Made by a program: the position numbers and the translations under genes | Notes under the pieces: generated by a model | The model's database searches: none | What the model was told of the DNA's origin: nothing | What the model saw: the letters and a program-made list of their open reading frames with translations, nothing else | Part shown: in pieces, positions 43,160 to 54,250 of the stretch | Layout: the number at the start of each line of letters is the position of its first letter | Numbering within the stretch: the first letter of the stretch is position 1 | NCBI GenBank assembly: GCA_022818135.1 | Contig: JAFMSR010000008.1 | Coordinates: 33,942,392-34,006,391, forward strand | Reading direction: 5' to 3' | From: Saxidomus purpurata | Lineage: Eukaryota > Mollusca > Bivalvia > Venerida > Veneridae | DNA: 64,000 nt

Positions 43160-43770
43160 TTATAAGCACACCTGAGCTGCCTGCTCAGGATGAGCTTTTA
43201 GGTTCAATGAATGTTGATTGTCTATCAACAATTTCTTCAAACGCCAACTCCACACGAACCACTTCATGGAATTTCAACAAATTTGGCCAGAGGCAAGCTG
43301 CATTGTTCAGATTATGCCCCTCATGTCAATATCCCTCCCGCCCAGCTGGTCACTTGTTATGCATATGGTTGTGTGTAGCGAAATATTTTTAAAAAATCTG
43401 CTCATCTGAACTCTGAAATTGCAAGTCACAGAGCTGTAGCATTGTCTAGTGCATCTCTACCAGTACCACTACTATGTCCCTGGGGTCACATATTGATGAA
43501 AATCTTCTTGTAGCCTTAGATATTTGGTCTGTAGCGTTTTCTAGTGGTCCTCTGCCAAGATTGTTCAAAATCATGTCCCTTGGATCAAAATGAACGCATT
43601 TGGGGTTTCACTTGTTTTACTGTTACATAAACTAAATCTAGTAAAGATTTTTAAAATCTTGTCTAAAATCACAAGGGATAGAGCTGTAACATTGTCTGTA
43701 GGACCTCTACCAAGTGTGTGTGTAAGAAATTGGGAACCATCTTTTGGTCCTGTTATTCCATTCTGCATAC
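43160..43770 (+). mobile_element. P4-like element, diverged, no clear 3' end
   Basis: It starts near AGCACACCTGAGCTGCCTGC, then has ACTCCACACGAACCACTTCA, ATTGTTCAGATTATGCCCCT and two units with TAGCATTGTCTAGTGCATC- and TCTACCA-type phrases. It is similar in order to P4 but more diverged. Confidence 0.5.
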
Positions 43771-44253
43771 AATGTTGACTATGTCAGGTTTAACTGTTTG
43801 TTGGGAAACTTTGATTTTCAGATCTTGTAAAAAAAAGGTAACTTTCTTGAATTTGAGTTGTAAGTTATAAAGTAGTAGAAATTGTTTAGCATCCCTCTAT
43901 GCAAATTGTGTTACAATATGAACCTCAGTTTAGATACCATCAATGAGGTACAAAATGTAGATAGCAATCTTCTCTTCATACTTGAATACCTTCATGTATA
44001 CTTTGCTTTGACCTAAATCATGTCTGTATAGAGAAATAACATTGACATTGTGTAGTCCAATCACTTGTTTTAGTTGACTACATTTCATAGTGGAAGGAGA
44101 TGCACTTTAATCTTATTTATGAAAAAATATGATTTAAGTAAATACCATAATGTACAAACATGTACAATCTTTTTACATAAAATGTTGCCACTACAGGGTA
44201 TTCACATGGCTACATTGTATTTCTTTGAGCCATGTTTTCCATGTTGCGTTATT

Positions 44254-44890
44254 GTATACCCCCACCCCACCCCACCCCACCCTGAACGCAAAATGTAAGG
44301 GGGGTATACTGGATTCAGCTTGTCTGTCCATCTGTCTGTAGACAGAATCTTGTGTGGACACTAAATCTCCAAAACCCCTGGTCAGACTTTAATGATACTT
44401 CACTGAAGTGATAAGTACATGTACCATGCCTAGTTGTGCATGGTCCATGTTTCAGGTCACTAGGTCAAAGGTCAAGGTCACAGGCTCGAGAAATTAAAAT
44501 CTTGTGAATGTTAAGTCTCCAAATCCACTGGTCAGAATGTAATGATACTTCACAGAAGTGATGCATACTGTCCATAGTTGTGCATGGTCCATGTTTTGGG
44601 TCAAATGTCAAGGTCAAAGGGGCTCAAGATATTAAAATCTTGTGGACACCGGACACTACATCTCCAAAATGGTTTAACCCCTGGTCACAAGTTAATGATA
44701 CATGTACTTCACAGAAATGATAAGAACCATGTCTAGTTGTGCATGGTCCATATTTCGGGTCACTAGGTCAAGGTCATAGGGGCTTGACATAATAGAATCT
44801 TGTTTGTTTTGATCTCCAAATCTGTGGTAAGAATTAAATGATACTTCACAGAAATGATAAGTACCATTACTAGTTGTGGATGGCCCTATA
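44254..44890 (+). mobile_element. P5 element with (CCCCA)n start and ~170-bp units
   Basis: It starts TATACCCCCACCCC with a short CCCCA run and GTAAGGGGGGTATACTGG, a leader like P1. The body has about four units carrying TTAATGATACTTCACAGAA, TAGTTGTGCATGGTCCATG and GGTCAAAGGTCAAGGTCACA. The 3' end is not resolved. It is a further tandem-core family. Confidence 0.6.
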
Positions 44891-46123
44891 ATAAAAACAT
44901 GAAATCTTACATAGATTTTATACTGTGCCACTGATGTAAGACAGATATCTCTGTGAAACTTTAATCAGACAAATTGTGCATAGTAAAATACATTCAAATA
45001 ATATGTAACAAAAATGTATCTTGGATTTTTTTTGGTGCTTTTAAAGGGAGGTATTAAATTTTCTTGATATACTGATTTTAGCTATAGTTGTATTTACAGT
45101 TTGCCCTACTTTCGAATCCAATCAAATGCCCCTATTTCATTCAAAAAAGCAATGTATCTCCATATTGACTCAATACTCAATGAAAAAATATTCACTATTT
45201 TCCAATAAGGAGACGTACATCACAGAGCTAAGCTCCGCCCTTAATCTCTATATGTTTCAATACAAATATGTCGTAGATGGGAAAACTGTAAGCCGGTTAT
45301 AGGTCCATATTACAGGAATAAAAAAACTTATTGCATCGGTTCGCTAACGCTCCCTCGCAATAAATTTGTTTATTTCTGTAATATAGACCTATAACCTATA
45401 CGTATCAAATTGTTACAGCGATATAACTGCTTTAAGATCAACTGACTGGCAAAACAAACACAACTTTACCAAGTAATTTGAAAATTATTATATCCTGTGC
45501 ATTCTAAAAAGAATTCTCCTGGAACAGAGATGTAGAAAAAATATTATAAGAAATCTCTCTGAATGAATTAGCAAATGGAAGACAGTAGGGGAATTAAACT
45601 TGACTTCTTAGTATACACTTTTTAATGAGAAAATACACGTTGATATTTCTCTATAAATTGCAAGAAAATGAATTATGTTGCGTTTCTTTTGCCTTTCAGT
45701 TTACTTCTAAAAAAGTGATTCTTAATTTCATTTAATTAAACAATATTAAAGAATAAAATTATTTGATAAATGTATATAACAAAGAACAAAACTACAGTGA
45801 TTGTCTTTAAAACCACAGAAAGTACCTCCCAAGAATTCAACAGTAGGTGGGTCCACTCCTTTTAAAGGACTTTTTGCCTTAGGAGTGTCTCTGTATAACT
45901 GAAGTGTTTAAACAATGCAGAGTTATCATTAACATAAACAGAAAGACAGCATTTTGTGATGCAGGCTGAATTAATTATTTATTTGATTTATCTGGTATTA
46001 TGTCGGTTAAGCTGCAAAACATACATTGTAGTACTGTAGTTGACAACTAAATCTCAGTGTGACGTTCATTTAACATTGTCTCATGATTAAATGGGAATGA
46101 AAATATAGTACCTGTACCTTTTT
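44891..46123. other. Sequence upstream of Sprouty with a strong inverted repeat
   Basis: No gene is seen. It contains the 40-bp-arm palindrome at 45295-45396. The phrases GGGAGGTATTAAATTTTC (45046) and AAAGTACCTCCCA (about 45821) could be the ends of a larger element of about 790 bp, but the match is only about 8 bp. Confidence 0.4.
45295..45396. repeat. Inverted repeat with 40-bp arms and 22-bp loop
   Basis: The left arm 45295-45334 starts GGTTATAGGTCCATATTACA. The right arm 45357-45396 ends AATATAGACCTATAACC. The arms have the same length, match at 36 of 40 positions by eye, and the spacer is 45335-45356. It could be the core of a small foldback element. Confidence 0.8.
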
Positions 46124-46629
46124 AGCTCAAGTGCCTATAAGGATCACTCACTGTCTGGCGTACGTCCGTTAGCATTTTCCTTCAAACGACATCTCCTCTG
46201 AAACCACTAGGCCAATGATGATATAACTTGGCAGGGATGTTCCTTGCATTAAGCCCTTTTAGTTGTTCAAATAATTCCTTTCCTTGCAGAACTCTGGTTG
46301 CCATGGCAACTGGAAGGAAAAACTTTTAACAATCTTCTTCTCAAGAACATGAAGGACTTGAGGTTAGATATTTGGCAAGGGTCACTTGTTTTTATATATG
46401 CTTATATATGTAGGAAAAACTTTAAAAAGTCTTCATTTATGAAACCACAAGTCACAGAGCTTGCATGTAGATATTTGGCATGTATCATTGCCTAGTTGAC
46501 ATACATGTATTCCAAGAATGTTCAAATCATGACCCTCAGGTCAAAATTGACTTTTTCTGCTATTGATGACCTTGTGTCATAGCCCAATGGTAGCCAGGTG
46601 AGCGATATAGGGCCAACTTGGCCCTCTTG
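46124..46629 (+). mobile_element. P4 element, complete, just upstream of the Sprouty exon
   Basis: It starts AGCTCAAGTGCCTATAAGGA, then CATCTCCTCTGAAACCACTA, AACTTGGCAGGGATGTTCCT and GGTTGCCATGGCAACTGG. It ends GAGCGATATAGGGCCAACTT plus GGCCCTCTTG followed by TT. It ends 239 bp before the exon start at 46869. Confidence 0.75.
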
Positions 46630-46868
46630 TTCAGTTATTTGTTTCATTTAGTTGGGGATATAAATTCATCAAATTAGCCATTTTTTTCATAGATCTTCCA
46701 AATGAATGACAGTTGTATGTCATTCCTATGGTACATTTTCCCACGGTACATGTACATATGTTAATTCAATAACCATCCACATAAACCGTTAATGCAAGTT
46801 AGTGTATGTACATGTCAGTAATCAATGATCGAATGTCTTGTGTAAAAACCTCTCTGTTCTCTTTTCAG

Positions 46869-46943
46869 ATTTGATCAGGATGTTGTGACCATCTGCAAAA
46901 TGCATTGTAATATGTCTAATGGACGGAACTCCTTGCAAGTGGA
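46869..46943 (+). other. Sprouty 5' UTR part of the coding exon, after a strong 3' splice site
   Basis: CTCTCTGTTCTCTTTTCAG ends at 46868 and is an excellent acceptor, so the coding exon most likely starts at 46869. Sprouty genes of other animals commonly have the whole protein in one exon preceded by non-coding exon(s). The upstream exon is not identified. Two upstream ATGs are present (46880, a three-codon ORF; 46900, see next entry). Confidence 0.65.
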
Positions 46944-46947
46944 ATGA
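46900..46947 (+). promoter_or_regulatory. uORF overlapping the Sprouty start codon
   Basis: ATG at 46900-46902 opens 15 codons and stops at TGA 46945-46947. The stop overlaps the Sprouty ATG (46944-46946) as ATGA. If the leader is as drawn, ribosomes starting here would finish exactly at the main start, which could lower or couple translation of the inhibitor. The ORF is seen; the regulatory role is inferred. Confidence 0.5.
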
Positions 46948-47777
46948 GGCCGTCACGTTACCAAACAGCAAGCAATACCCTACCTCCAGCTGATGTTGCA
47001 GGTGTGATCACACTGGACCAGGTGCGACCACAGCCTAGAAAGCAAAATGAGTATGTTGATACTCCACGGTCGCCACTTATCCATAGTGCGAACAAATTGG
47101 GATCTGGGTCCACAAGCACGAAAAACATAGTAGTGACATTGGCTCCAAGAGAGCGTGTTGTTTTACCAAATAGAACTTCAAGTAGTACACAAAATAGTAT
47201 TATTCGAACTCAGCCTGTTTCGACAAGTCCTCCTCTAAAGAAGGATTTACCGCTTGAAATTCAAAACAGTGATGAGGACTCGATAATTTGTAGTAAATGT
47301 GGCAAATGTCGATGTGGGGCTTGTACCTCACCACGGGAACTACCTTCAAAATGGCTGTGTGGAGACAAATATAACGTTAGTCCAGAAACAGCAGTGGAAT
47401 ATGCCACGTGCATGTGTTGTGTTAAGGGTGTTTTCTACCATTGTTCAAAAGACGAGCAGGATGCAGAGTTTGAATGTGTTTCAGACCCGTGTGCGTGTTG
47501 CGACAGGCCAAACTGTTGTAAGAGATGGACTTGCATATTAGCCATGAGTTTGTGTCTGCCGTGCATGTGTTTATATCCACCTGCCAAATGTGGACTTATA
47601 GCGTGTACGGCATTGTACAACAAATGTCGGAAGAAAGGCTGCACGTGCAGCAACAAGTCTAGCAATCAAAGCGGGAAAAAGAGTAGGTCATCAAGAAGTA
47701 AAAAGGACTCCTCATCGCAGTACCGAGGCCTACTGATAGAATCGGACAGGGAGAGCTCGTCAGTATCAAACACATGA
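46944..47777 (+). CDS. SPRY: Sprouty protein, feedback inhibitor of receptor tyrosine kinase signalling
   Basis: 277 residues in one exon, with stop TGA at 47775-47777. Sprouty proteins are induced by FGF/EGF-type signalling and damp the Ras-MAPK pathway at the membrane. The N-terminus has VITLDQVRPQPRKQNEYVDT, matching the family V.SLDQ(I/V)R....NEY segment. Tyr37 is the counterpart of the phospho-tyrosine that recruits Cbl and Grb2-type SH2 partners. Residues about 60-100 are Ser/Thr-rich (family serine-rich motif). The Cys-rich SPR domain covers about 115-235 with about 25 cysteines: CSKCGKCRCGACTSPRELPS, YATCMCCVKGVFYHCS, CCKRW, LCLPCMCLYPPAKCG and KKGCTC. The tail is Ser/Lys-rich. Oddity: where relatives have a C-L-C after WLC, this protein has KYN, so two domain cysteines are missing. 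No in-frame upstream ATG is seen. The paralogue number (SPRY1-4) cannot be assigned. Confidence 0.95.
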   Translation: MRPSRYQTASNTLPPADVAGVITLDQVRPQPRKQNEYVDTPRSPLIHSANKLGSGSTSTKNIVVTLAPRERVVLPNRTSSSTQNSIIRTQPVSTSPPLKKDLPLEIQNSDEDSIICSKCGKCRCGACTSPRELPSKWLCGDKYNVSPETAVEYATCMCCVKGVFYHCSKDEQDAEFECVSDPCACCDRPNCCKRWTCILAMSLCLPCMCLYPPAKCGLIACTALYNKCRKKGCTCSNKSSNQSGKKSRSSRSKKDSSSQYRGLLIESDRESSSVSNT

Positions 47778-50700
47778 AATTTCGTTATGTTGTTTTTTTT
47801 GTTGTTACTTCTTTGTTATGGAGGCTTGAGAAGTCGAGCGTTACTATACTGTTTTTAACAAGTACTTGTGCATATTAGAGCGATTATCTGTGATGAACTT
47901 TAAAAAACTACTATATTTTTTGTGCCATGATGCTTTGTAAAGTCAGGAAGAAGTGTAAATGTTTGTAAAGGATTAGTGCACACACATATCGAGGATGGAA
48001 CTGTGTAAAGTATTCAAATATACACATTCAGTTTAGATACTAATATGCTTACAAATATATCTGTCTCAGAATGAAGCCTTTGGATTTAAAAACAGGATTT
48101 ATATTCTAAATGGAGAAACTAACAGTGTTTTCGTATACCATTGCTGTGGGGGAAAAACTTAATATCCGGTCATTTCTTTCCTTATGGATGGAATACATGC
48201 TTTATAGTTTCTAATAACAGCAAGTGTTAAGATCTAAGTTTGTTAAGTATGGATTTGATTTTACCATCTGATATATGTATAATCTTGGCCAAAAGATTAC
48301 AAGGTCACCAACTTCATCTGCTTCTCTCATCTTTTAACAATTAATGTTTAGGTAGAATACATGTACTTTATTTTTCAAGCAAACTCAAAACTTGTAAGAG
48401 ATGTAGCACTGTTTATGTCTGTGTTGGGTACATGTAGGGTCCAATACTTGGACACAAGGTCGAATTGATGTTGTTCACCCAAAAGAAAACCTCGGCATTT
48501 TTTTTTGTTGGTTCAAAAACAATGGGCCAAATCTGACTTTTAAAAGTTTTGATTGAACAATGCCAAACTGTGAGATCTTGTCACTTTCGTTGTTACTTTA
48601 ACATTTCGACTTTAATTTTGACAGGTTATAGTAGTAAAAGTTTTTAAGTATAAATTCTGATATTTACATTAGGCTTCCACAGCACAAATGGTTTTTTGAA
48701 TTGAAAATTATTTTTTTGGGCAGGATTTTCCCCACTTTAATAATGACAGCATACATTTCGCTCATGATGAAATTTAATGTGGCCCTTAATACACGTATAT
48801 CCGTTTTGTACCACTCCATATAATTACAGTCTAATTCAGAAAGCATTGGATAAAAGTTGTGGAAAGTTGCTGAAACCTGGTAAAGATGTCCCAATCTGAG
48901 CTTTAAATTCTGCATGAAATTGTACAAGTCAGATGATCTCTCTTGATTAAAGAGAACGTTTTCATGTGACCCTTCATTCTATGAAAGCTCTCAAGAAAAA
49001 AACCAACAGCAAAATGGTGTAAAACAATTTCACTCAATATTTTCCCGCCATTTTTGGAAGGAGATTTTGAAAAATGCCCTTGTCCATCTGTGAACTTGTG
49101 TATCTTTCTGTTTGGAAAATACACTGAAACGAAAAAGATGTGCACATTACACAGTCGAAGAGTACAGAAAAGTCATTAATTGTATCTACGTTTAACAGTT
49201 GTGTTTTATCCATTCATTTAACTTTACAAAACATCATTTTAACTGCTTTAAATTTACCTGAAACCAAATGTTTATAGACGTTTTTGCGCACAAGAAATAG
49301 AACTACATGGTAATACAGATCATGGGATAAAAGGGTATTTTGTTAGTAATATCAACCATATAAATTCCACATATTTTCATTTACCTTAAGCAAGTAAAGC
49401 ACTGATATAGGGAGAGAGACACTAATGCATCAGATGTAAACTGTATGATCTATTTGCTTGTTACAGCTAATCTTTGGACACTTCTGTTAAATTTCTTTCG
49501 GAATCTTTTATTTCATGCCATTTGAAATTCATTTGTTTACCGTCATTTTTCCTTTTTAATCAAAGGATAAAAACTATCGGTTAAAATCTTTTCAAACCTG
49601 CTGCTGCTAGTGGAAAATGTAAGGTGATTCATAAAAAAACAAATTTGAATGAATTTATTGAACGAAGCAATGTTACATCTGTGAAAATTTGCTGTGAACG
49701 TCAGAAAACATCATCAGATGTTAACAAATACATGTACTTGTGCATTTTTGTGTGTTAATTTTTCAGCTCTAAATAGGTGTATTAGACAAATGCCTGTTTA
49801 GGATAACAAGATATAAGATGCCTAACAGTTTAACCAACCAACTTTCGATTGCAAAAGTTTTGCTTGTGCGTACCTTTTTCATTCTTATCCCAGAGTTATT
49901 GAAACTAACAGAAGTATGTATCGCTACCCTGTATTGTATCTATGTGACACTTAGTTCTACATACCTGTCTAGTGTCTACTGTCTAGTTAATGAAATATTT
50001 TTTAAGTTACCCATTTTTATAGCAAGTTTGCCATTTTTATTTAGACGCATTTTATGTAAGACTTTTAATTTGGATGCATTTACAAAAAAAAATCTTTTAT
50101 GCAAGTTCTGTTTGCATGTTTGAAACATGCAGCTTTCCTGTGCTCGAATTCAAGTTCTGTATATACCAGGTTTTCTGAATTGTCATGTTTAATTAGATCC
50201 TGCCTTTGTAGTGGAGATACTAATACATGGATATTTAATTAAGGTCAGCTGCCAAACGACTGCATATGGTAAAAATATATATGTAATATCATGACACAGT
50301 AGGTACTTACTGTTATTTAAACTTGGAAATGATTTTGTCCACCTGTAGAGAATTCTATATTTGACATTATTGTTGTCATTGTCACAGTGAATCCCTTTTC
50401 CTCGTAGTTGTACAACTTTCTCCACAGTGTAGTTAACAAAAGCTGAAACAAATGTAACTCCTCATGAAACAAAATAAAAAAGACTGTTTTGCCACCATTT
50501 TTGCTGGGTAATTCACCTACTTGTGACCTAGATATGAATACAATGCATCTTTGTTCAAAGAAAGAACTGAGCTTTTTTCAACTACATGATTTGGAATCTC
50601 TGGTCATTCATTGATAACATTGACTACTACCCTTTCCAAGTTTCTTCAGAAAAAGTGTCATAATAAAGTTTAGTATTAAACCCCCTACTTAAAAGTACTT

Positions 50701-50942
50701 TCCTTACCATCTTGATGCATACACTCATAATTGATCCAAATGCAGAAAGTTGAAACTGAATTACATTGACAGTATGGCTGATTTTGATAGCTGATAGGAA
50801 TTTTTCAATGCAGATGGTATAAGTGTATAGTAATGATTGAATGTACATGTTGATATAATGTGTTTAAATGATGCTTTAGTTTTTACAAAGAGGATTTTAA
50901 AATAGCTTAAAGCGAAAGATCTATGTTAAAGGAGAACCTTTT
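47778..50942 (+). other. Probable long Sprouty 3' UTR and flank
   Basis: Unique AT-rich sequence follows the stop with no further coding signal and many ATTTA- and TTTGTA-type motifs, as is common in labile signalling mRNAs. A canonical AATAAA lies at 50473-50478 (CAAAATAAAAAAGAC), but the real 3' end is unknown. The ORFs here are under about 105 codons and lack motifs. Confidence 0.4.
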
Positions 50943-51524
50943 AGCTCATCTGTCACTTTGTGCCAGAGTGAGCTATTAGGATCACTCACCATCCATTGTA
51001 TGTCTACCATTTCCTTAAATAAAACTTGGCAGGGATGTTCCTTGCATGTAGCTCTATCAAAGTTGTTCAAAGAATTTCATTCCATGCAGAACTCTAATTG
51101 TTTAGCATGTGGCATGAGCTAGTGGACCTCTACCAAGATTGTTCAAATAATGACCCTGGGGTCAAAATTGACCCCACTGGGGGGGTCACTTGTTTTACAT
51201 AGCCTTATATAGGAATTGTTTTTTTTTTTAAAATTCTCATCTCTGAAACCACAAGTCAAAGAGCTTAGATATTTGGCATGTATCATTTTCTAGTTGACGT
51301 CTACGAAGTTTGTTCAAATTGACCCTGCCCGAGGGTCACTTGATTTAACATAGGCTGATACAGGGAAAACTTCAGCATTCATCTTGTCTTTAAGCTCAGA
51401 TATTTGGAATATAGCATTATGTAGTGTTTAAATTAGAACTCCTAGAACCTTTCTGCTATTGATTACCTTGTGGTATAGCCAATGGTAGCCAGGTGAGCGA
51501 TATAGGGTCATCCTGGCCCTCTTG
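50943..51524 (+). mobile_element. P4 element, complete
   Basis: It starts AGCTCATCTGTCACTTTGTG, has AACTTGGCAGGGATGTTCCT, TGACCCTGGGGTCAAAATTG and the TAGATATTTGGCATGTATCA unit. It ends GAGCGATATAGGGTCATCCT plus GGCCCTCTTG followed by T. Same orientation as the copy before Sprouty. Confidence 0.75.
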
Positions 51525-53639
51525 TATTGAACAAGCAGACTAAAATCACTACAGCATATTATACAATCCCTGTCACATGGAATGCTTGCTGGATATACAG
51601 GACATGTTTATTTTTAGACTGCAGCAGGCAAATTGTATTAAATATTGAAATGTGATCCAATATGCTTAATCCAAATGTGTTCATTATTTTCAAATTTATT
51701 TCATGTTATTGTTTTGTCAGTTACTGTATTTAAACTTATGATGCATGTTTTTGTAAAGATAACATCCAGTTTTCAGTAGTATGTCATATGTAAGTTCAGT
51801 GAAAATGTTTTGATTTGTGTAATATGTAAACACATGGAGATTAGACATTCAGGTGTGTATTCACTCAGCATGTCCACAGTTCTGGTTACAAATTGAGAAT
51901 TTCTTCAAAACGATGTATTAAAATGTAAAATATGTTTGCTAGAACGAACAACACAAGTGAAAATCAACATTAAGTGTAGCTATTTGAGTACTGAAAAGTT
52001 TGGTGGTTTGGTTTAACAGCACTGCTACACTATAAGGGTTATATTTGGATTTCAAAACCATTTGCAATAGTTTATAATTTGGTAACTTTAAATTAAAAAC
52101 AAACAAATACAGAAATATTTTACAGGAATTTATTCTGGAGCGTTCTTATTTTGGTGATTTGTTCTAAAATATGTTCATTTCAGACAGTTCAAAGAACCTT
52201 ATTTTCCACCGAAATCTGAAGACAAGTAGCTTTTAACATTGAAACTTGATTTATTATTCTAGGCTCAAGATGAGCTGTTTTGATTATCCCTTGTCTAATG
52301 ACCATCCAATTACCCGGTATAAATAGTTTTAATAAAATTCCAGTCAGAATTCTCTCTGTTTTTAGTCGGAACAGTCGCGGCCATATGAAAAAAAAATCCT
52401 TTAAAACAGAGACACTTGAATAAACTTTGCCATATCAGATTAAAATTAAGGTTAGTAGGTCAAATCAAAGGAAAACATATTGAACAATATTTGTACCAGG
52501 TAGCATTTTAGTTCCAGGTTAATTGGCAAAGAACATTATGGGGTTTTTATTTAGATAAGAAAGTGTAAAGCATTTTGTAAGATTATTGAAACAGTTTGCA
52601 AATTTGACAGTTACAAACTCTAGGAGGGACAAACACTTTGAGATTTTGTGAACAATTGTGGCACTGCAATATTTTTGTTTAACTTGATCATCATTATCAT
52701 TTATGCATAGTAGCTCCACTTACATTTGAATGGTAATCAACTTTAATAAACATAGTAAGAATCAGAGATGCTGATTGGTTTCATTGTCATTGAATGTTTT
52801 ATTATGCCCGTATATACCTCTATGAAGTCTGTGTGTAGAAGAGAGGTGGCGTTGTGATGGATACATTGCACATTCTCTCATTTTGTTGCACACACATACG
52901 GCTGTTGATAATAATGTTCATGTTTGTTACGTGCATTTGGCATTATATTTCATTGTGATAATTTTGTTTGTTATGAGCATGGTTGTTACCATTCAACTTG
53001 ATTATATTGGTGCATTTAGTATATGGACATTTCTAGACAAACAATTTATTACACAATTTATTACCTGTTTTTGGTGTTCATATTATTGAGAGAAAAAAAA
53101 CTCACAGTTAGTGAGCCATGGCAATTTTCAATATTTACATAATTTGATAAGTCACAAGTTAGATGTTGATGTTGTTGTTGTTGTTTCAAGCGTGACTCAT
53201 TCTGCTGAAAAAACTTTTATTCTAAGAATAGACACTGTGTTTGATTTAAACATAAAAAAAAAACTTGTGAAAATTAGAATTTACTGTATAGACATTTTTT
53301 GTAAATTTTATGTTGATAAAGCTAACAGGAAAGTAACGTCCCTTTTTTAAGCCGGACTTTTACCAAAACTGGTACGTAAGATTGAATGTAAATATTGATA
53401 TGAATATAAAATCTATATATATTAGTGCAACATTGTACATGAATACAGTGCTGTTGTTGTTAATGAAACCGTGTATAAAGAAAGTTTCTGTTGAAAATGA
53501 ATGAAGTGTTCTTGTTTTGTTTTTCTATCCTGCTTTGATAGATAGGGACAAGATGTCCTACTAACTGACAGTTTACATCTTGTGTAGTCACAGAAGATTA
53601 AAGTTGACATCAGATAATGAATCATGTACAGACTTAAGT
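51525..53639. other. Intergenic, no gene recognised
   Basis: Unique AT-rich sequence. It has a short GTTGATGTTGTTGTTGTTG microsatellite near 53165 and an AATAAA at about 52745. No element ends are seen. Confidence 0.4.
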
Positions 53640-54250
53640 CTTTGAAACTAATTATGCCCCTGTCTGGAAGTAAGAAGTAATGGTTAAAGTTTTGCATCCA
53701 ATTTCTATCTTCAAAATAGTTGCATTAGCACTTTATTTTCTTTTTCTGTTTATGAGTATTTAAAGTGCTAATGAGACTTTAAGGAACCTGTTCAACAGGT
53801 GTGTTTTGATTGAAAAAAGTAGTAACCTTTCAGTATCATGATCTAATGACTGATATATTTGATTTTAGCTTGACTATTTAAACGATAGCTCAAGCTATTC
53901 TGTTCACCCTAGTTGTGCAACAACAGCTAATGCAGCTATTTGTTTGAAAGTTTGCAGAGGTCTTCTGGCTTGGTCAACAAGATTATGACAGTAAACCCTA
54001 TAAAAGTTGCTTGACTTTGCATGGTTATACCCCTTTTTGGACCAAGAAAGTTGGTGCACCCAAGTTTCTATCTCCAGACTAATGCAGATACAGGGTTGTA
54101 ACTTAACACAATTCTTCAGGTTCAATAGAGAAGATCAGGTCGTCCCTTAATTCTTGCATGAATTTAGGCAAAATTATGCCATTGTCTGGAAGTAAAACGT
54201 AATGGTCAAAGTGCTATCTTCAAAATAATGTACTGTAGATACTAGAATGA
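53640..54250. repeat. P2-related diverged units
   Basis: A segment with ATTATGCCCCTGTCTGGAAG and GTAATGGTTAAAGTTTTGC (53653-53695) recurs diverged at 54173-54215. Between them, near 53867, AGCTTGACTATTTAAACGAT matches the P2 5' end. It is probably a decayed P2-type element. Confidence 0.5.

Noticed and set aside
45047..45832. A ~790-bp element bounded by GGGAGGTA / TACCTCCC
   Set aside because: The inverted match is only about 8 bp and no target duplication is seen; too weak beyond the clear inner palindrome.
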